This document shows positions 8,226 to 17,127 of a DNA stretch of 64,000 nucleotides, in pieces. The translations under genes and the position numbers were made by a program. Within the stretch, counting starts at the first letter, position 1; the number at the start of each line of letters is the position of its first letter. The DNA comes from Belnapia arida (GTDB lineage: Bacteria > Pseudomonadota > Alphaproteobacteria > Acetobacterales > Acetobacteraceae), in NCBI RefSeq assembly GCF_016773205.1, contig NZ_JAETWB010000021.1, forward strand, positions 1-64,000, given 5' to 3'. Below the pieces are notes generated by a model. That model worked only from the letters and a program-made list of their open reading frames with translations. It had not been told where the DNA came from and made no database searches.

Positions 8226-8804
8226 TTAAAGCGTCGACGCCGACCGGATCTGCGCCGCCAACCATTGGAGCTCCACCTCGGCGTTGATGCTGTGGCCATA
8301 GAATGTCAACATGCCGAAGCATGCGATCGCAGTGAGGACCATCAATTCCAGGCCGGGGACAGTCGGGCGGCGTGGGCTAGCTAGGCAGGCGATGACCGAT
8401 ACGCCAACCAGACCAACCATTCCGCCGACGAGCACGTCTTCCAAAGTGTGGACCCGCAGCATCAAGCGAGTGAAACCAAAGATCAGGCTGAACATTGCTC
8501 CCGCCAGCAGGGCAAGGATCGTTCTTGATGCAAAGCGCTCTCCAATTAGGAACAACAAGCCAGCGTAGACAACGGTCCCGGCGGCGGTGTGGCCACTTGG
8601 GTTGACCAAACCCTCAAATTTGCCTGGATCAATAAAGACGAAGGTCAGCACTTTCAGCAGCAGCATCGTAGTCAAGGTGCAGATGACTGCGAGAGACCAC
8701 GCGAGCGCATCGCGTCGTCGGCCAACGGCAGCAAGCGCCAAAGCGATCATCCCCACTAGCGGCAAGAGGAGACCGAGATCGGCGAAATTAGTAAGGAAGA
8801 GCAT
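8226..8804 (-). CDS. PAP2-superfamily membrane phosphatase
   Basis: The 192-residue protein starts at ATG 8804; a longer frame would need a TTG at 8882 and adds an unlikely leader. It has about six hydrophobic segments. The type 2 phosphatidic acid phosphatase signature is visible: NPSGH (motif 2, catalytic His) and TRLMLRVHTLEDVLVGG (motif 3, Arg and catalytic His/Asp). Motif 1 (K-x6-RP) is weak, with K in LLLKVLTFVFIDPGKFEG. Family members dephosphorylate lipid phosphates such as undecaprenyl pyrophosphate or phosphatidic acid on the periplasmic face. It stands alone between a mobile coiled-coil module and an IS256 element, so the context gives no pathway. Confidence 0.8.
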   Translation of the reverse strand: MLFLTNFADLGLLLPLVGMIALALAAVGRRRDALAWSLAVICTLTTMLLLKVLTFVFIDPGKFEGLVNPSGHTAAGTVVYAGLLFLIGERFASRTILALLAGAMFSLIFGFTRLMLRVHTLEDVLVGGMVGLVGVSVIACLASPRRPTVPGLELMVLTAIACFGMLTFYGHSINAEVELQWLAAQIRSASTL

Positions 8805-8973
8805 GGTGACCGCATAACACGTTCCGGCGTGGCATTTGGTCACAACTGGCAGGGATGGTTGAGCAGTTAGGCTGATCGGCAAGAAGGGGGGCTGGCTGCG
8901 GGTTTGGATCCCTGCAGGTGGCCCCCCGATCGACTACCGCAAACCCAAATCCTGTCCCTTCGGCCAAGAGCAG

Positions 8974-10344
8974 GATCGTGCCCCGGGCGTGGTGTAGGAG
9001 GCTGCCACCGTAATGGTGGCGGCCATCGTGGTGGTCCTCGGTAGGGCTTGGTTGTCGAAACCTACACCCGAACTCTGGATACCCACGATGACCGACAATA
9101 GGAATGCCCTTCGGGAGTTCTTGGAGGAGGGCTCGGATGCCGCTTTTCTCCGCGAGATGATCGCCTTCGCTGCTCAGCGGCTGATGGAGTTGGAGACCGA
9201 TGGCTTGTGCGGCGCCGGCCATGGCGAGCGTAGCGCCGAGCGAGTGAATCAGCGCAACGGCTACCGCGAGCGGGATTGGCGGACCCGGGCCGGGACGGTG
9301 GAACTGCGCATTCCGAAGCTGCGGCGTGGCTCCTACTTCCCGGCCTTCCTCGAGCCGAGACGGCTGGCGGAAAGGCGCTGACGGCGGTGATCCAGGAAGC
9401 CTATGTCCAGGGTATCTCCACCCGCTCGGTGGACGACCTGGTCTGCGCCATGGGCATTGAGGGCATTAGCAACAGCCAGGTCAGCCGCCTGTGTGCCGAG
9501 ATTGACGGTCGTGTGCAGGATTTCCTCTCCCGGCCGATCGAGGGCGACTGGCCCTATTTCTGGCTGGATGCGACCTACGTGAAGGTCCGCGAGGCGGGCC
9601 GGATTGTGTCGGTTGCGGTCACCATTGCAGTGGGCGTCAATGGCGATGGCCGGCGCGAGGTGCTCGGCATGGCGGTGGGCGCCTCCGAGGCGGAGACCTT
9701 TTGGACCGACTTTCTGCACGACCTGGCCCGACGCGGTCTGCGCGGCGTGAAGCTGGTGATCTCCGACGCCCATGAGGGTCTCAAGGCCGCGATGGCCAAG
9801 GTGCTCAGGGCGAGGTGGCAGCGCTGCCACGTTCATTTCGGCCGTAACGCTGCCGCCCATGCGGGCAAGACCCAGCGCCGCATCGTCTCGGCTTGGATCG
9901 GCACCGCTTATGCCGAGGCCGATGCTCCGGCCGCTCACGCTCAGTTGCGCCGGGTTGCCGACCAGCTCCGCCCCAAGGTGCCGAAGCTGGCCAGCTTGAT
10001 GGACGCCGCCGAGGAGGACGTGCTCGCCTTTATGGACTTTCCCCGCGAACACCGAGCCAAGCTCCACAGCACAAACCCGATCGAGCGGCTCAACGGTGAG
10101 ATCAAGCGCCGCACCGACGTGGTCGGCATCTTTCCCAACGAAGCTGCCGTTATCAGGCTCGTCGGCGCGTTGCTGCTCGAGCAGTCCGACGAATGGGCCA
10201 CACAGCGCTCGCGCTACGTGACGCTGGAGACCATGACCGCGGTGAGCAATACTCCTGCCGTCAGCCTGCCCGTCGCGGCGGCCTGACGTCGCGGCTCAGC
10301 CCGCTAAGGAGCAGTGCTCCTACACCACGCTGTGGGACACGACC
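8974..10344 (+). mobile_element. IS256-family element
   Basis: The terminal inverted repeats share GCGTGGTGTAGGAG near 8987-9000 and, on the minus strand, near 10317-10330, and remain alignable outward to about 8974 and 10344. They flank a single transposase gene. A second, truncated copy with a related left end begins near 55376, and a short internal fragment lies at 38443-38622. Target duplications are not obvious. Confidence 0.75.
9088..10286 (+). pseudogene. IS256-family transposase, one-base frameshift
   Basis: From ATG 9088 the frame encodes the N-terminal region (LREFLEEGSDAAFLREMIAF, then [20 protein letters not shown]) to a stop at 9379-9381. The continuation, from [20 protein letters not shown] onward, lies in another frame. 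A run of G at about 9375-9377 is one base short of the sequence needed to give LAERALTAV. The downstream part keeps the IS256 DDE domain: WLDATYVKVREAGRIVSVA, the SDAHEGLKAA motif, RWQRCHVHFGRN and a C-terminal NPIERLNGEIKRRTDVVGIF with the catalytic Glu. Apart from the missing base the gene is full length (399 codons). Confidence 0.85.
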
Positions 10345-10424
10345 CGGGCCGCGCCGGGAAGGTGCTCCCTCACACTGTATCAAGTTCCGCGGTAAATCAC
10401 CTCGTGTCCCGCTACGCCACCTAG

Positions 10425-11553
10425 GAGACCTGTGCGCGAATAGCGCTGGACGTTGGAGCTTGGCTCCGATTCGCTACCTGTAATCAGCGTCGGAGGCTTC
10501 CATGGCGCGTCGTCGGATTGGCCAGGACACGTTGATGTTCAGCTCTGTAGGTGCTGCACGTCAGTCGACCTTGGACAAGCTGCTGGAGCTGACCGACTGG
10601 ACGCCGATCGAGTGGCAGCTGCGAGCTATCTCTTGTGCTGCGAAAGGCGAGCCAGCTTGGCCGCCCTTGGCCTTGTTTAAGGCCGTGCTGATCGCGGTCT
10701 GGCGTGACCTATCCGACGTGCGGCTGGCCGAGGCGCTCGATGATCGTGCCTCGTTCCGGCGCTTCTGCGGCTTCTCAGCCCACGAGCCGACGCCCGAGCG
10801 CACCGCCTTCGTGCGGCTGCGGGCTCAGCTTGTTGCGCGTGGCCTTGACCACGCACTGTTCGAGGTGGTGACAAGTCAGCTCCGGGCCAAGGCAATCACG
10901 GTCAAGACCGGCACCCTGGTCGACGCCACCGTGATCGCCTCGGCCAGCCACGCCGACCCTGAGGCCGGCTGGGCTGGCTACCAGCGCCGCAAGGCGATCC
11001 ACAGCTTCAAGGCCCATGTCGGCGCCGATTCCGGTACCGCCCTGGTCGAGGCGCTCTGCGTGACCCCAGGCAATGTGCATGACGGCCGAGCCGGCGGCGA
11101 TGCCCTGCCTGAGGCACCCGGCGAGGTCTATGCCGACAGCGCCTACCGTGGCCCCATCTTCGGCGCGGCGGTCGCCGCCCGCAGAGGCATGCCCCGCATC
11201 GTGCAGACCGGCATGTGGGGCCGCCCCGGCGATGACACGCTGCGCAAGCTCCGCCGCTGGAACTACGACATCCACCGTGTCCGCTGCCGCATTGAGAAGA
11301 CTTTCGGCACCTGGAAGCGCAGCTACGGCCTGCGCCGCATGCGATGGCGAGGACTGGCCAAGGCCACCCTCCAGGTCCACCTCACCGCCATCGCCTACGA
11401 CCTTCGCCGCTCCCTCACACTGCTAACTAGCCCAGCAGCATGAGCTGAGCAGTCTTCCCAAGCGACTCATTCCGTATCACTGTCGATCAGCCGACGTCAG
11501 CGATCGCAGTCAGCCATGCAGCGCGCCTCAAGCCCTACTCGCGCACAGATCTC
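10425..11553 (+). mobile_element. IS5-family element with CTAG target duplication
   Basis: The ends are near-identical inverted repeats: GAGACCTGTGCGCGAATAG at the left and GAGATCTGTGCGCGAGTAG read inward from the right (17 of 19). Each is flanked by CTAG (10421-10424 and 11554-11557), which fits the YTAR target of IS5 elements. Length is 1129 bp with one intact transposase, so this looks like a recent and possibly active insertion just upstream of the polysaccharide locus. Confidence 0.9.
10502..11443 (+). CDS. IS5-family transposase
   Basis: The 313-residue protein shows the IS5/IS1031 type layout: an N-terminal DUF772-like region (WPPLALFKAVLIAVWRDLSD), then the DDE_Tnp_1 domain with TGTLVDATVIASASHAD (first Asp), VYADSAYRGPIFG (second Asp) and RCRIEKTFGTWKRSYGLRRM (Glu and the Y-x2-R-x3-E-like region). 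A ribosome-binding GGAGG lies seven bases before the ATG. All catalytic residues are present and the gene fills the element. Confidence 0.9.
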   Translation: MARRRIGQDTLMFSSVGAARQSTLDKLLELTDWTPIEWQLRAISCAAKGEPAWPPLALFKAVLIAVWRDLSDVRLAEALDDRASFRRFCGFSAHEPTPERTAFVRLRAQLVARGLDHALFEVVTSQLRAKAITVKTGTLVDATVIASASHADPEAGWAGYQRRKAIHSFKAHVGADSGTALVEALCVTPGNVHDGRAGGDALPEAPGEVYADSAYRGPIFGAAVAARRGMPRIVQTGMWGRPGDDTLRKLRRWNYDIHRVRCRIEKTFGTWKRSYGLRRMRWRGLAKATLQVHLTAIAYDLRRSLTLLTSPAA

Positions 11554-11557
11554 CTAG

Positions 11558-11730
11558 GAAGCCGCGCAGGGGTGCAGCGTCGCTTGGCCGGAGCCCTCAT
11601 CGCAGCGCCCAGCCTCAGCCCCGAAAGTAGCGCGGTGGCCACATCTCGCGGAGACGTGACGCACGATCTTTTGAACATAATTCTGCAGCTTTCTTGTGAT
11701 TCAGCCGTTCATGCAATCTTGACCTTAGTA
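11558..11730. other. Intergenic DNA between IS5 and the exopolysaccharide promoter region
   Basis: No gene is visible. Composition falls from GC-rich to AT-rich across this stretch, which suggests the boundary between mobile DNA and the native upstream region of the polysaccharide genes. Confidence 0.4.
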
Positions 11731-11756
11731 AAGTTACGTGTTCGTAACTTTTTTTT
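11731..11756 (+). terminator. Hairpin followed by a T run upstream of the sugar-transferase gene
   Basis: AAGTTACG at 11731-11738 pairs perfectly with CGTAACTT at 11743-11750 around a four-base loop, and the second arm runs into eight consecutive T. That is the form of an intrinsic terminator, though the stem is AT-rich and weak. No gene upstream obviously needs it, so it may instead be an operator or a leader attenuator for the polysaccharide genes. A second, smaller inverted repeat (TTGGCA-GT-TGCCAA, 11773-11786) lies just downstream and could be a regulator site. Confidence 0.45.
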
Positions 11757-11937
11757 GCGCCTGCGAATAGATTTGGCAGTTGCCAATGATCACCCACAAA
11801 TCGACGAGAGGCGGAATCTCTTAACTAAAGCAAAACGATACGGCTGCTCGTATAAATATCCCAAAAATAAGACTCTTGCTCGGATCCTGGATGAATTGTA
11901 GTCAAATTATGTGGAGAATGTGACGAGGCGCGGGATA

Positions 11938-12726
11938 ATGGGTGAGTCCTCAAGCAGATGTCTCGTAAATATAGGTGGCACTCGCCAGGATGCTCTGCAT
12001 AAGAGCAGCGTGCTGACAGGCATCCGCTGTTGGAAATCGGCGTTTGATGCTGAAATTATTTCCGCTTCTCAAGAACCTTATTCAGCAAGCAAGGCCGGAG
12101 ACAAGCAGACATTGCTTAGGCGTTCGCTTAAGCGCGCGTTCGATGTCATCGGTGCAGCTATATTGCTTGCGCTTGCCGCGCCTATCATCTTCTTGGTCAC
12201 TATTGCCATTGCGCTTGAAGGTCGTCCCATTTTCTTCGGGCATCAGCGTGTTGGCCGCGGAAATCGCACCTTCAGTTGTCTCAAATTCCGGACTATGGTG
12301 CCGAATGCTGAGGAGAAGCTTGCCGCGCTGCTGCAGGCTGACCCCGTGCTGGCGGCGGAATGGAGCGCGACTCAGAAGCTGCGCCTGGACCCTAGGGTGA
12401 CCGCGATAGGCCGTATCCTGCGCGCCTACAGCCTCGACGAACTGGCGCAGCTCGTAAACGTCATTCGCGGTGATATGAGCCTAGTTGGACCGCGCCCGGT
12501 CACCGCCGGAGAGCTTGATCGCTACTACGGCGCTGCGGCGGCCGAATATGCTGCGGTGCGTCCCGGCCTCACCGGGCTCTGGCAAGTGAGCGGTCGCAGC
12601 GATGCCAGTTTTGCGCGCCGCGTCGCCCTCGATACCTCCTACGTCCGTAACTTCGGGTTTCGAAACGACCTACGCATCCTCCTCGCAACGCCGGCGGCGG
12701 TCTTGTTGCGCCGCGGCGCCTGCTGA
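11938..12726 (+). CDS. Undecaprenyl-phosphate sugar phosphotransferase (ExoY/WcaJ type)
   Basis: This enzyme should start polymer assembly by moving a sugar phosphate from a UDP-sugar to undecaprenyl phosphate at the inner membrane. The sequence shows one N-terminal membrane segment (FDVIGAAILLALAAPIIFLV) preceded by the usual KRAFD motif, then the catalytic domain with FFGHQRVGRGNRTFSCLKFR, the DELAQLVNVIRGDMSLVGPR block and PGLTGLWQVSGR. At about 262 residues it is the short ExoY form lacking the four extra N-terminal helices of WcaJ. I use the ATG at 11938; an in-frame GTG at 11911 is the alternative. It is the first gene of the rightward polysaccharide block. Which sugar it transfers cannot be read from sequence. 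Confidence 0.9.
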   Translation: MGESSSRCLVNIGGTRQDALHKSSVLTGIRCWKSAFDAEIISASQEPYSASKAGDKQTLLRRSLKRAFDVIGAAILLALAAPIIFLVTIAIALEGRPIFFGHQRVGRGNRTFSCLKFRTMVPNAEEKLAALLQADPVLAAEWSATQKLRLDPRVTAIGRILRAYSLDELAQLVNVIRGDMSLVGPRPVTAGELDRYYGAAAAEYAAVRPGLTGLWQVSGRSDASFARRVALDTSYVRNFGFRNDLRILLATPAAVLLRRGAC

Positions 12727-12810
12727 GCAGCAGCGCAGGGTGATAGCTCCGTACCCTTTCCAGCGATGGTCTGTGAGCGGCCGGCGGGCCGCAATGTAAG
12801 GAAATTTGGT

Positions 12811-13986
12811 ATGAAGGTCCTCATCACCGGCGGCGCCGGCTTCATCGGATCGCACCTCGCAAAACGGTTAGCGAAGGATGGAGCCGAGGTGACCGTGCTC
12901 GACAACCTGAGCGAGCAGATCCATGGCGCAGACACGGATTTTGCGCCCGATCTGCGCAGGGCCGCGAACTGCATCTACGGCGACATTTGTGACCGCGAAC
13001 AGCTGACGCGCGCCATCCGTGGCCAGGACGCGGTTGTCCACCTCGCCGCGGAAACCGGCACCGGGCAGTCAATGTACGCCGTAGGCCGCTACTCCCGGGT
13101 CAATCTGCAGGGAACCGCAACCCTGCTCGACATTTTGGTCAACCGCAGCAGCCGGTCGGTGCAGCGCCTTGTCGTCGCGTCGTCACGCGCCGTCTACGGC
13201 GAGGGTGCCTATCGCTGTGCTTCGCACGGGCGCGTACACCCCTCCGCGCGTACTGCGGAAGCGATGGCGGCCGGGCGCTTCGATCCTATCTGTCCGGTCT
13301 GTGGTGGCGATGTCTCTGTACTTGCAACACAAGAGACCGCTCCGCTTGGGGCCTCGTCCTTTTACGGGCTCACGAAGCAGGCCCAAGAACAGATGGTGCT
13401 GCTCTTTGGGCGAAGCATGGGCATAAACGCCTTTGCGGTGCGATACCAGAACGTTTATGGGCCGGGCCAGAGCCTCGCCAATCCCTACACGGGCCTATTG
13501 GCTGCCTTCTCGAACCTTGCCAGGGCGGGTCGGGACCTGAATGTCTTTGAGGACGGACTGGAAAGCCGAGACTTCGTGCATGTCGAGGACGTCGTCGAGG
13601 CCACAGCCTCTTGCCTTGCGCCCACGGTTTCCGGACACCATGCATTGAATGTTGGCTCCGGTGAGGCGACCCCCGTTATCGAGGTCGCGAACGCTGTAAT
13701 CCGCCACTTCGGATCCACCTCCCGGGTACGAGTGACAGGCGACTTCCGCGTTGGCGACATCCGTCACAACCTCGCCGACATCTCGCAGATCCGCGCCGTC
13801 ACAGGCTTCGTGCCGCGTCGGCGGTTCCGCGACGGCGTCGTTGATTTCCTTGACTGGGCTGGGCGCAGCGCTCCGGTGGATGCGGGCTTTGATCGGTCAA
13901 TGCGTGAGCTGCGAGAGCGCGGGCTTCTCGGAGTCCGGGCCACAGCGGATCTCGACCTGGCACTTGCAGAGACGGCGCTGTCGTGA
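12811..13986 (+). CDS. NAD-dependent epimerase/dehydratase (extended SDR)
   Basis: This is probably a nucleotide-sugar epimerase or dehydratase feeding the polysaccharide. The ATG at 12811 is chosen because an AAGGA ribosome site precedes it and the Rossmann motif TGGAGFIGSH follows at residues 6-15. Other landmarks are LDNLSEQ (NAD ribose-binding Asp31), HLAAETGTGQSMY, a VVASSRAVYG serine and the catalytic YGLTK (Tyr185, Lys189). Between residues 132 and 170 there is an insertion with Cys136 and a CPVC pair (161/164), uncommon in sugar epimerases and suggestive of a metal-binding knuckle. The gene ends in a GTGA overlap with the next. Confidence 0.85.
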   Translation: MKVLITGGAGFIGSHLAKRLAKDGAEVTVLDNLSEQIHGADTDFAPDLRRAANCIYGDICDREQLTRAIRGQDAVVHLAAETGTGQSMYAVGRYSRVNLQGTATLLDILVNRSSRSVQRLVVASSRAVYGEGAYRCASHGRVHPSARTAEAMAAGRFDPICPVCGGDVSVLATQETAPLGASSFYGLTKQAQEQMVLLFGRSMGINAFAVRYQNVYGPGQSLANPYTGLLAAFSNLARAGRDLNVFEDGLESRDFVHVEDVVEATASCLAPTVSGHHALNVGSGEATPVIEVANAVIRHFGSTSRVRVTGDFRVGDIRHNLADISQIRAVTGFVPRRRFRDGVVDFLDWAGRSAPVDAGFDRSMRELRERGLLGVRATADLDLALAETALS

Positions 13987-15053
13987 CCCAAACCCCACTG
14001 CCGGCCGAGGGCGCCGACACGCTGTTCATCTCGGCAAGCTTCTTCGGCTACGCCAAAGCCATTAAGGCCGCGCTCGAGGCTCGTGGACGGCGCGTCGCGT
14101 GGTTTGAAGACCGACCGCGCACGGATGCGGGTTCGAAGGCCCTTATCCGGTTGTTTCCCTCGGCTATGCAGGGGCTGTCTGACTCCTATTTTCGCGGCAT
14201 TGCAGAACGGCTCCGTGGGCATCCAATTCGCGACGTGCTTATCATCAAGGGGGAGGCTCTCTCAATCGCAGCGACACAGGAGCTGCGCCGGGCGTTCCCG
14301 CAGGCCAGGTTCACGCTCTACTTTTGGGATAGTTACCGCAACATGGGTCGCGAGAGCCCGGCCAAGGTCAGCCTTTTCGATGCTGCCTACACCTTTGATC
14401 CGGTGGACGCCGAGGCGGACCTCAGACTCCGCTACAGGCCGCTGTTCTATCGTTCGGAATACGCGCAACTTCCGCTCCTGGACTCAGAAGTAGACCTCCT
14501 TTTCGTCGGAACGGCGCATACAGATCGCTTCGCGATCATGCAACGCATCGCCAACCAGCTTCCACCTACGCTGCGCTTCCGGCGCGTAATGTACCTTCCC
14601 TCGCGCGGCTTCTTCGAGCTTCGCCGCGTTCTCGACTCGCGCCTGTGGCGGGCGCGGCGAGAAGACTTCGTCTTCGCCCCGCTCTCCTTCGCTCAGGTGC
14701 TACGCCTCGTCGCAAGCGCGCGGACGCTGATCGACATTGAACGCGCCGTGCAGGCCGGTCTGACCATGAGGACCATTGAGGCGCTCGGTGCTGGGCGCAA
14801 GCTGGTAACGACGAACGCGCAGATTTTGCGAGCCGATTTCTACGATGCCCGCAATATTTGTGTCATCGACCGGCATCGCCCCGCCGTCCCGCTTGAGTTC
14901 TTAAGCGTCGCCTATCTCCGGCCGACGGAGGGCATACTGCGAAAGTACAGCCTCGAGGGTTGGCTCGACGAAGTGATGCCGGGCGCGCCCGCCGTCGCTG
15001 AGAGCCCTTTTGAGAAATCGGTTTGTGGAGTTCCCTTAAGGGCTGTGGCGTGA
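13983..15053 (+). CDS. CgeB-like glycosyltransferase
   Basis: It begins at GTG 13983 overlapping the previous stop (GTGA), so it is translated with the epimerase. The 356-residue protein resembles CgeB/spore-maturation type GT-B transferases: an N-terminal Rossmann-like half (ISASFFGYAKAIKAALEARG; YFWDSYRNM), a central VDLLFVGTAHTDRFAIMQRI hinge segment, and a C-terminal half with IDIERAVQAGLTMRTIEALG followed by GRKLVTTN, where GLTMRTxEALGAGxxLxT is the usual nucleotide-sugar binding signature. It likely adds one sugar to the lipid-linked repeat unit. The rightward block ends here, followed by IS debris. Confidence 0.75.
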   Translation: MTQTPLPAEGADTLFISASFFGYAKAIKAALEARGRRVAWFEDRPRTDAGSKALIRLFPSAMQGLSDSYFRGIAERLRGHPIRDVLIIKGEALSIAATQELRRAFPQARFTLYFWDSYRNMGRESPAKVSLFDAAYTFDPVDAEADLRLRYRPLFYRSEYAQLPLLDSEVDLLFVGTAHTDRFAIMQRIANQLPPTLRFRRVMYLPSRGFFELRRVLDSRLWRARREDFVFAPLSFAQVLRLVASARTLIDIERAVQAGLTMRTIEALGAGRKLVTTNAQILRADFYDARNICVIDRHRPAVPLEFLSVAYLRPTEGILRKYSLEGWLDEVMPGAPAVAESPFEKSVCGVPLRAVA

Positions 15054-15113
15054 TTCACGCTTGGGATGTGAACCAAGCGAAGCCGCGGCCGGATTGCCGA
15101 GATTGCCAGGAAG

Positions 15114-15233
15114 ATGAGGCGCTACCCGTCTGATCTGACGGACGAGGAGTGGGCGCAGATCGCACCGTTGATGCCAAGGCCAAGCCGTCGAGGTCGTATC
15201 CATCCGGCCAAGGCTGCGGGTGTTGAGCGATGA
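15114..15233 (+). pseudogene. IS5-family transposase, N-terminal fragment
   Basis: The start reads MRRYPSDLTDEEWAQIAPLM, the standard opening of IS427-type IS5 transposases, and continues about 33 residues before the frame runs into foreign DNA and stops at 15231-15233. The rest of the transposase is absent, removed when the IS66 piece came to lie next to it. Confidence 0.7.
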
Positions 15234-15251
15234 GGTTTGACGCGGCGAGGG

Positions 15252-15599
15252 TCAGGCGGCGTTGGCTGTTTTGGTAGTGCGCGCTGCCTTCCAATGCCAG
15301 GACAGCAGCTCGTGCAAGCGGGATGCCAGGTGGTCAGCGATGCGGGCCAGCACGTCGGCGAGCCAGGCGCGCGGGTCGACGTCGTTCAGCTTGGCGGTGG
15401 CGATCAGCGAGTAGATCGCTGCGGCGCGCTCGCCGCCACGGTCGCTGCCGGCGAACATCCAGGCCTTTCTGCCAAGCGCCATGCCGCGCAGCTCGCGTTC
15501 GGCAGCATTATTTGTCAAGCAGATCCTGCTGTCTGTGAGGAAGCGGCTGAAGGCGTACCACCGGGTCGGGCCGTGGGTGCGGGCCATATTGGTCGAGGC
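15252..15599 (-). pseudogene. IS66-family transposase, C-terminal fragment
   Basis: From about residue 28 of the open frame the sequence reads RWYAFSRFLTDSRICLTNNA, then AERELRGMALGRKAWMFAGS and DRGGERAAAIYSLIATAKLN, the conserved C-terminal region of IS66 TnpC (transposase_IS66_C). The catalytic centre and both accessory genes tnpA/tnpB are missing. The frame upstream of 15575 belongs to the neighbouring IS481, which truncates the gene. Confidence 0.8.
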
Positions 15600-16634
15600 T
15601 GTTTGGTCCCGGGATACGGTGGTGCGGATCATGGATGAACCTGGACGGCTCATCCGTCCAGGCTTTGCAGATGGCTTCGTAGGGGGTGAGGCCGCGTAAG
15701 GTCTTCAGCCGACGGGCAAGTTATAGGCGGCGACGAAGTCGGCGAGGTGCTGTCGGAGCTGGTCGTGGCTCTCGTAGTAGAACCGCTTGACTGTGGCATC
15801 CTTGATGGTGCGGTTCATGCGCTCGACCTGACCATTGGTCCAGGGGTGTCGAGGCTTGGTCAGCCTATGCTCGATGTCGAGCTCCGCGCAGGCGAACTCG
15901 AAGGCATGGCAGAGGAATGGCTGCTTGCTGGCCAGCATCTGCTTGATGTCTTGGGGCGTCCAGCCATCGCCTGTCGGTTCGGTGAAGTGCGTGCCGTTGT
16001 CGGTGAGCACGGTGTGGATCCTGTAGGGAACGGCTGCGGCGAGCGTTCGGAGGAAGTTGGCTGCAACCCGACGGGTGGCCTTCTCGTGCAGCTCGACGAA
16101 GGCGAACTTCGAAGTCCTGTCGATGGCAACAAGAAGGTACAGCTTGCCCTGCTCTGTCCGGACCTCGGCGATGTCGATGTGGAAATAGCCGATGGGGTAG
16201 CGCTTGAACTTCGAGCGGCTCGGCTTGTCACCCTCGGTGTCCGGCAGCCGGCTGATGCCATGGCGCTGGAGGCAGCGATGCAAGCTGGAGCGGGTGAGGT
16301 GCGGTAGGGTGGGCTGGAGGGCGTAAAGGCAATCGTCGAGCGGCAACAGCGTGTGACGGCGGAAGGCAACGACGACGGCCTCATCCTCGGCCGACAGGAC
16401 CGTTGACCTAAGGTCCGGTGCGCAGATCGGAGACGGAGGTGCGCCTCCGCCATTTGGCCACGGTCTTGGGGTTGATCCCGTAGCGACTGGCGAGCCCCCT
16501 CAGGCTCTCTTGACTATTTTGTATCGCTCGACGGATCGCCGCTGTCGTTGTGGCGCTCCCGTGGCGAAACTGGCCCATAGCGCGTCCTTCCACGCCTGCT
16601 GGAAGACTGCACCATCAAAACTCGGGATCAAACA
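15600..16634 (-). mobile_element. IS481-family element
   Basis: Imperfect inverted repeats lie at 15600-15627 (TGTTTGGTCCCGGG...) and 16607-16634 (read inward TGTTTGATCCCGAG...). Both end in GGTGC or TGGTGC and flank a broken IS481 transposase. The element sits exactly between the IS66 and IS701 fragments, so it probably inserted into, or mediated, their junction. No target duplication is apparent. Confidence 0.65.
15630..16578 (-). pseudogene. IS481-family transposase, at least two frameshifts
   Basis: The gene starts at ATG 16578 (MGQFRHGSATTTAAIRRAIQ) with a helix-turn-helix (LRGLASRYGINPKTVAKWRR). The frame is lost near 16405 and resumes in another frame as EDEAVVVAFRRHTLLPLDDC. The rve-type core is present: YPIGYFHIDIAEVRTEQGKL (first Asp), VLTDNGTHFTEP (second Asp) and HPWTNGQVERMNRTIKDATV (Glu). 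A further missing base near 15722 displaces the end, so that LKTLRGLTPYEAICKAW is out of frame. It cannot make a full transposase as sequenced. Confidence 0.8.
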
Positions 16635-17067
16635 TCTAGCGCATGACCGTGCCGGAAGACGTAGGGGAGGAAGACCCCGATTTGGCAATTCGTGATCTTG
16701 CCAGCCGAGCCGGTGTACTGCCGCGCGACGCCGCAGGACAGCTTGCCTGCTTGAGGAAACCCGTCTCGTCCACGACGAGCACGGCATCCGCATCGCCAAG
16801 CGTCTCCAGCGCATACTCGCGTACGACGTCCGCCTCCCATCGGCCCCGGCCGAGGATGGCCTGCTGCCGCCATGGGCCCGGGTCGCCTGCGGCCTCGGCC
16901 CGCATCCAGCCCGTCTTGCGCCGCTCGGCACCAAGCAGGCCATCGAGGAACAGCCCCGCCGAGCGCGCCATCCGCTCCTGCAGAAACAGGGGCCGCATTC
17001 GCGCCTTGGCCTCTCGCAGCGACGAGGCCCACAGCTACAACGCCACCTCGAAAGACGCACCCGCCAT
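16628..17067 (-). pseudogene. IS701-family transposase, N-terminal fragment
   Basis: Starting at ATG 17067 the DNA reads MAGASFEVAL, a TAG stop at 17032-17034, then LWASSLREAKARMRPLFLQE and later ADAVLVVDETGFLKQAS, the IS701 DDE_5-type motif with the first catalytic Asp. After a frameshift the conserved GVARQYTGSAGKITNCQIGV and FRHGHA follow. Sequence homology ends at about 16635, where the IS481 terminal repeat begins, so the C-terminal two thirds are gone. Confidence 0.75.
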
Positions 17068-17127
17068 CGCGCTCGCTCCACGGCTCGAGCCAGCGGAGCA
17101 ATGACCTCCAGAACCGCAACTGTAACG

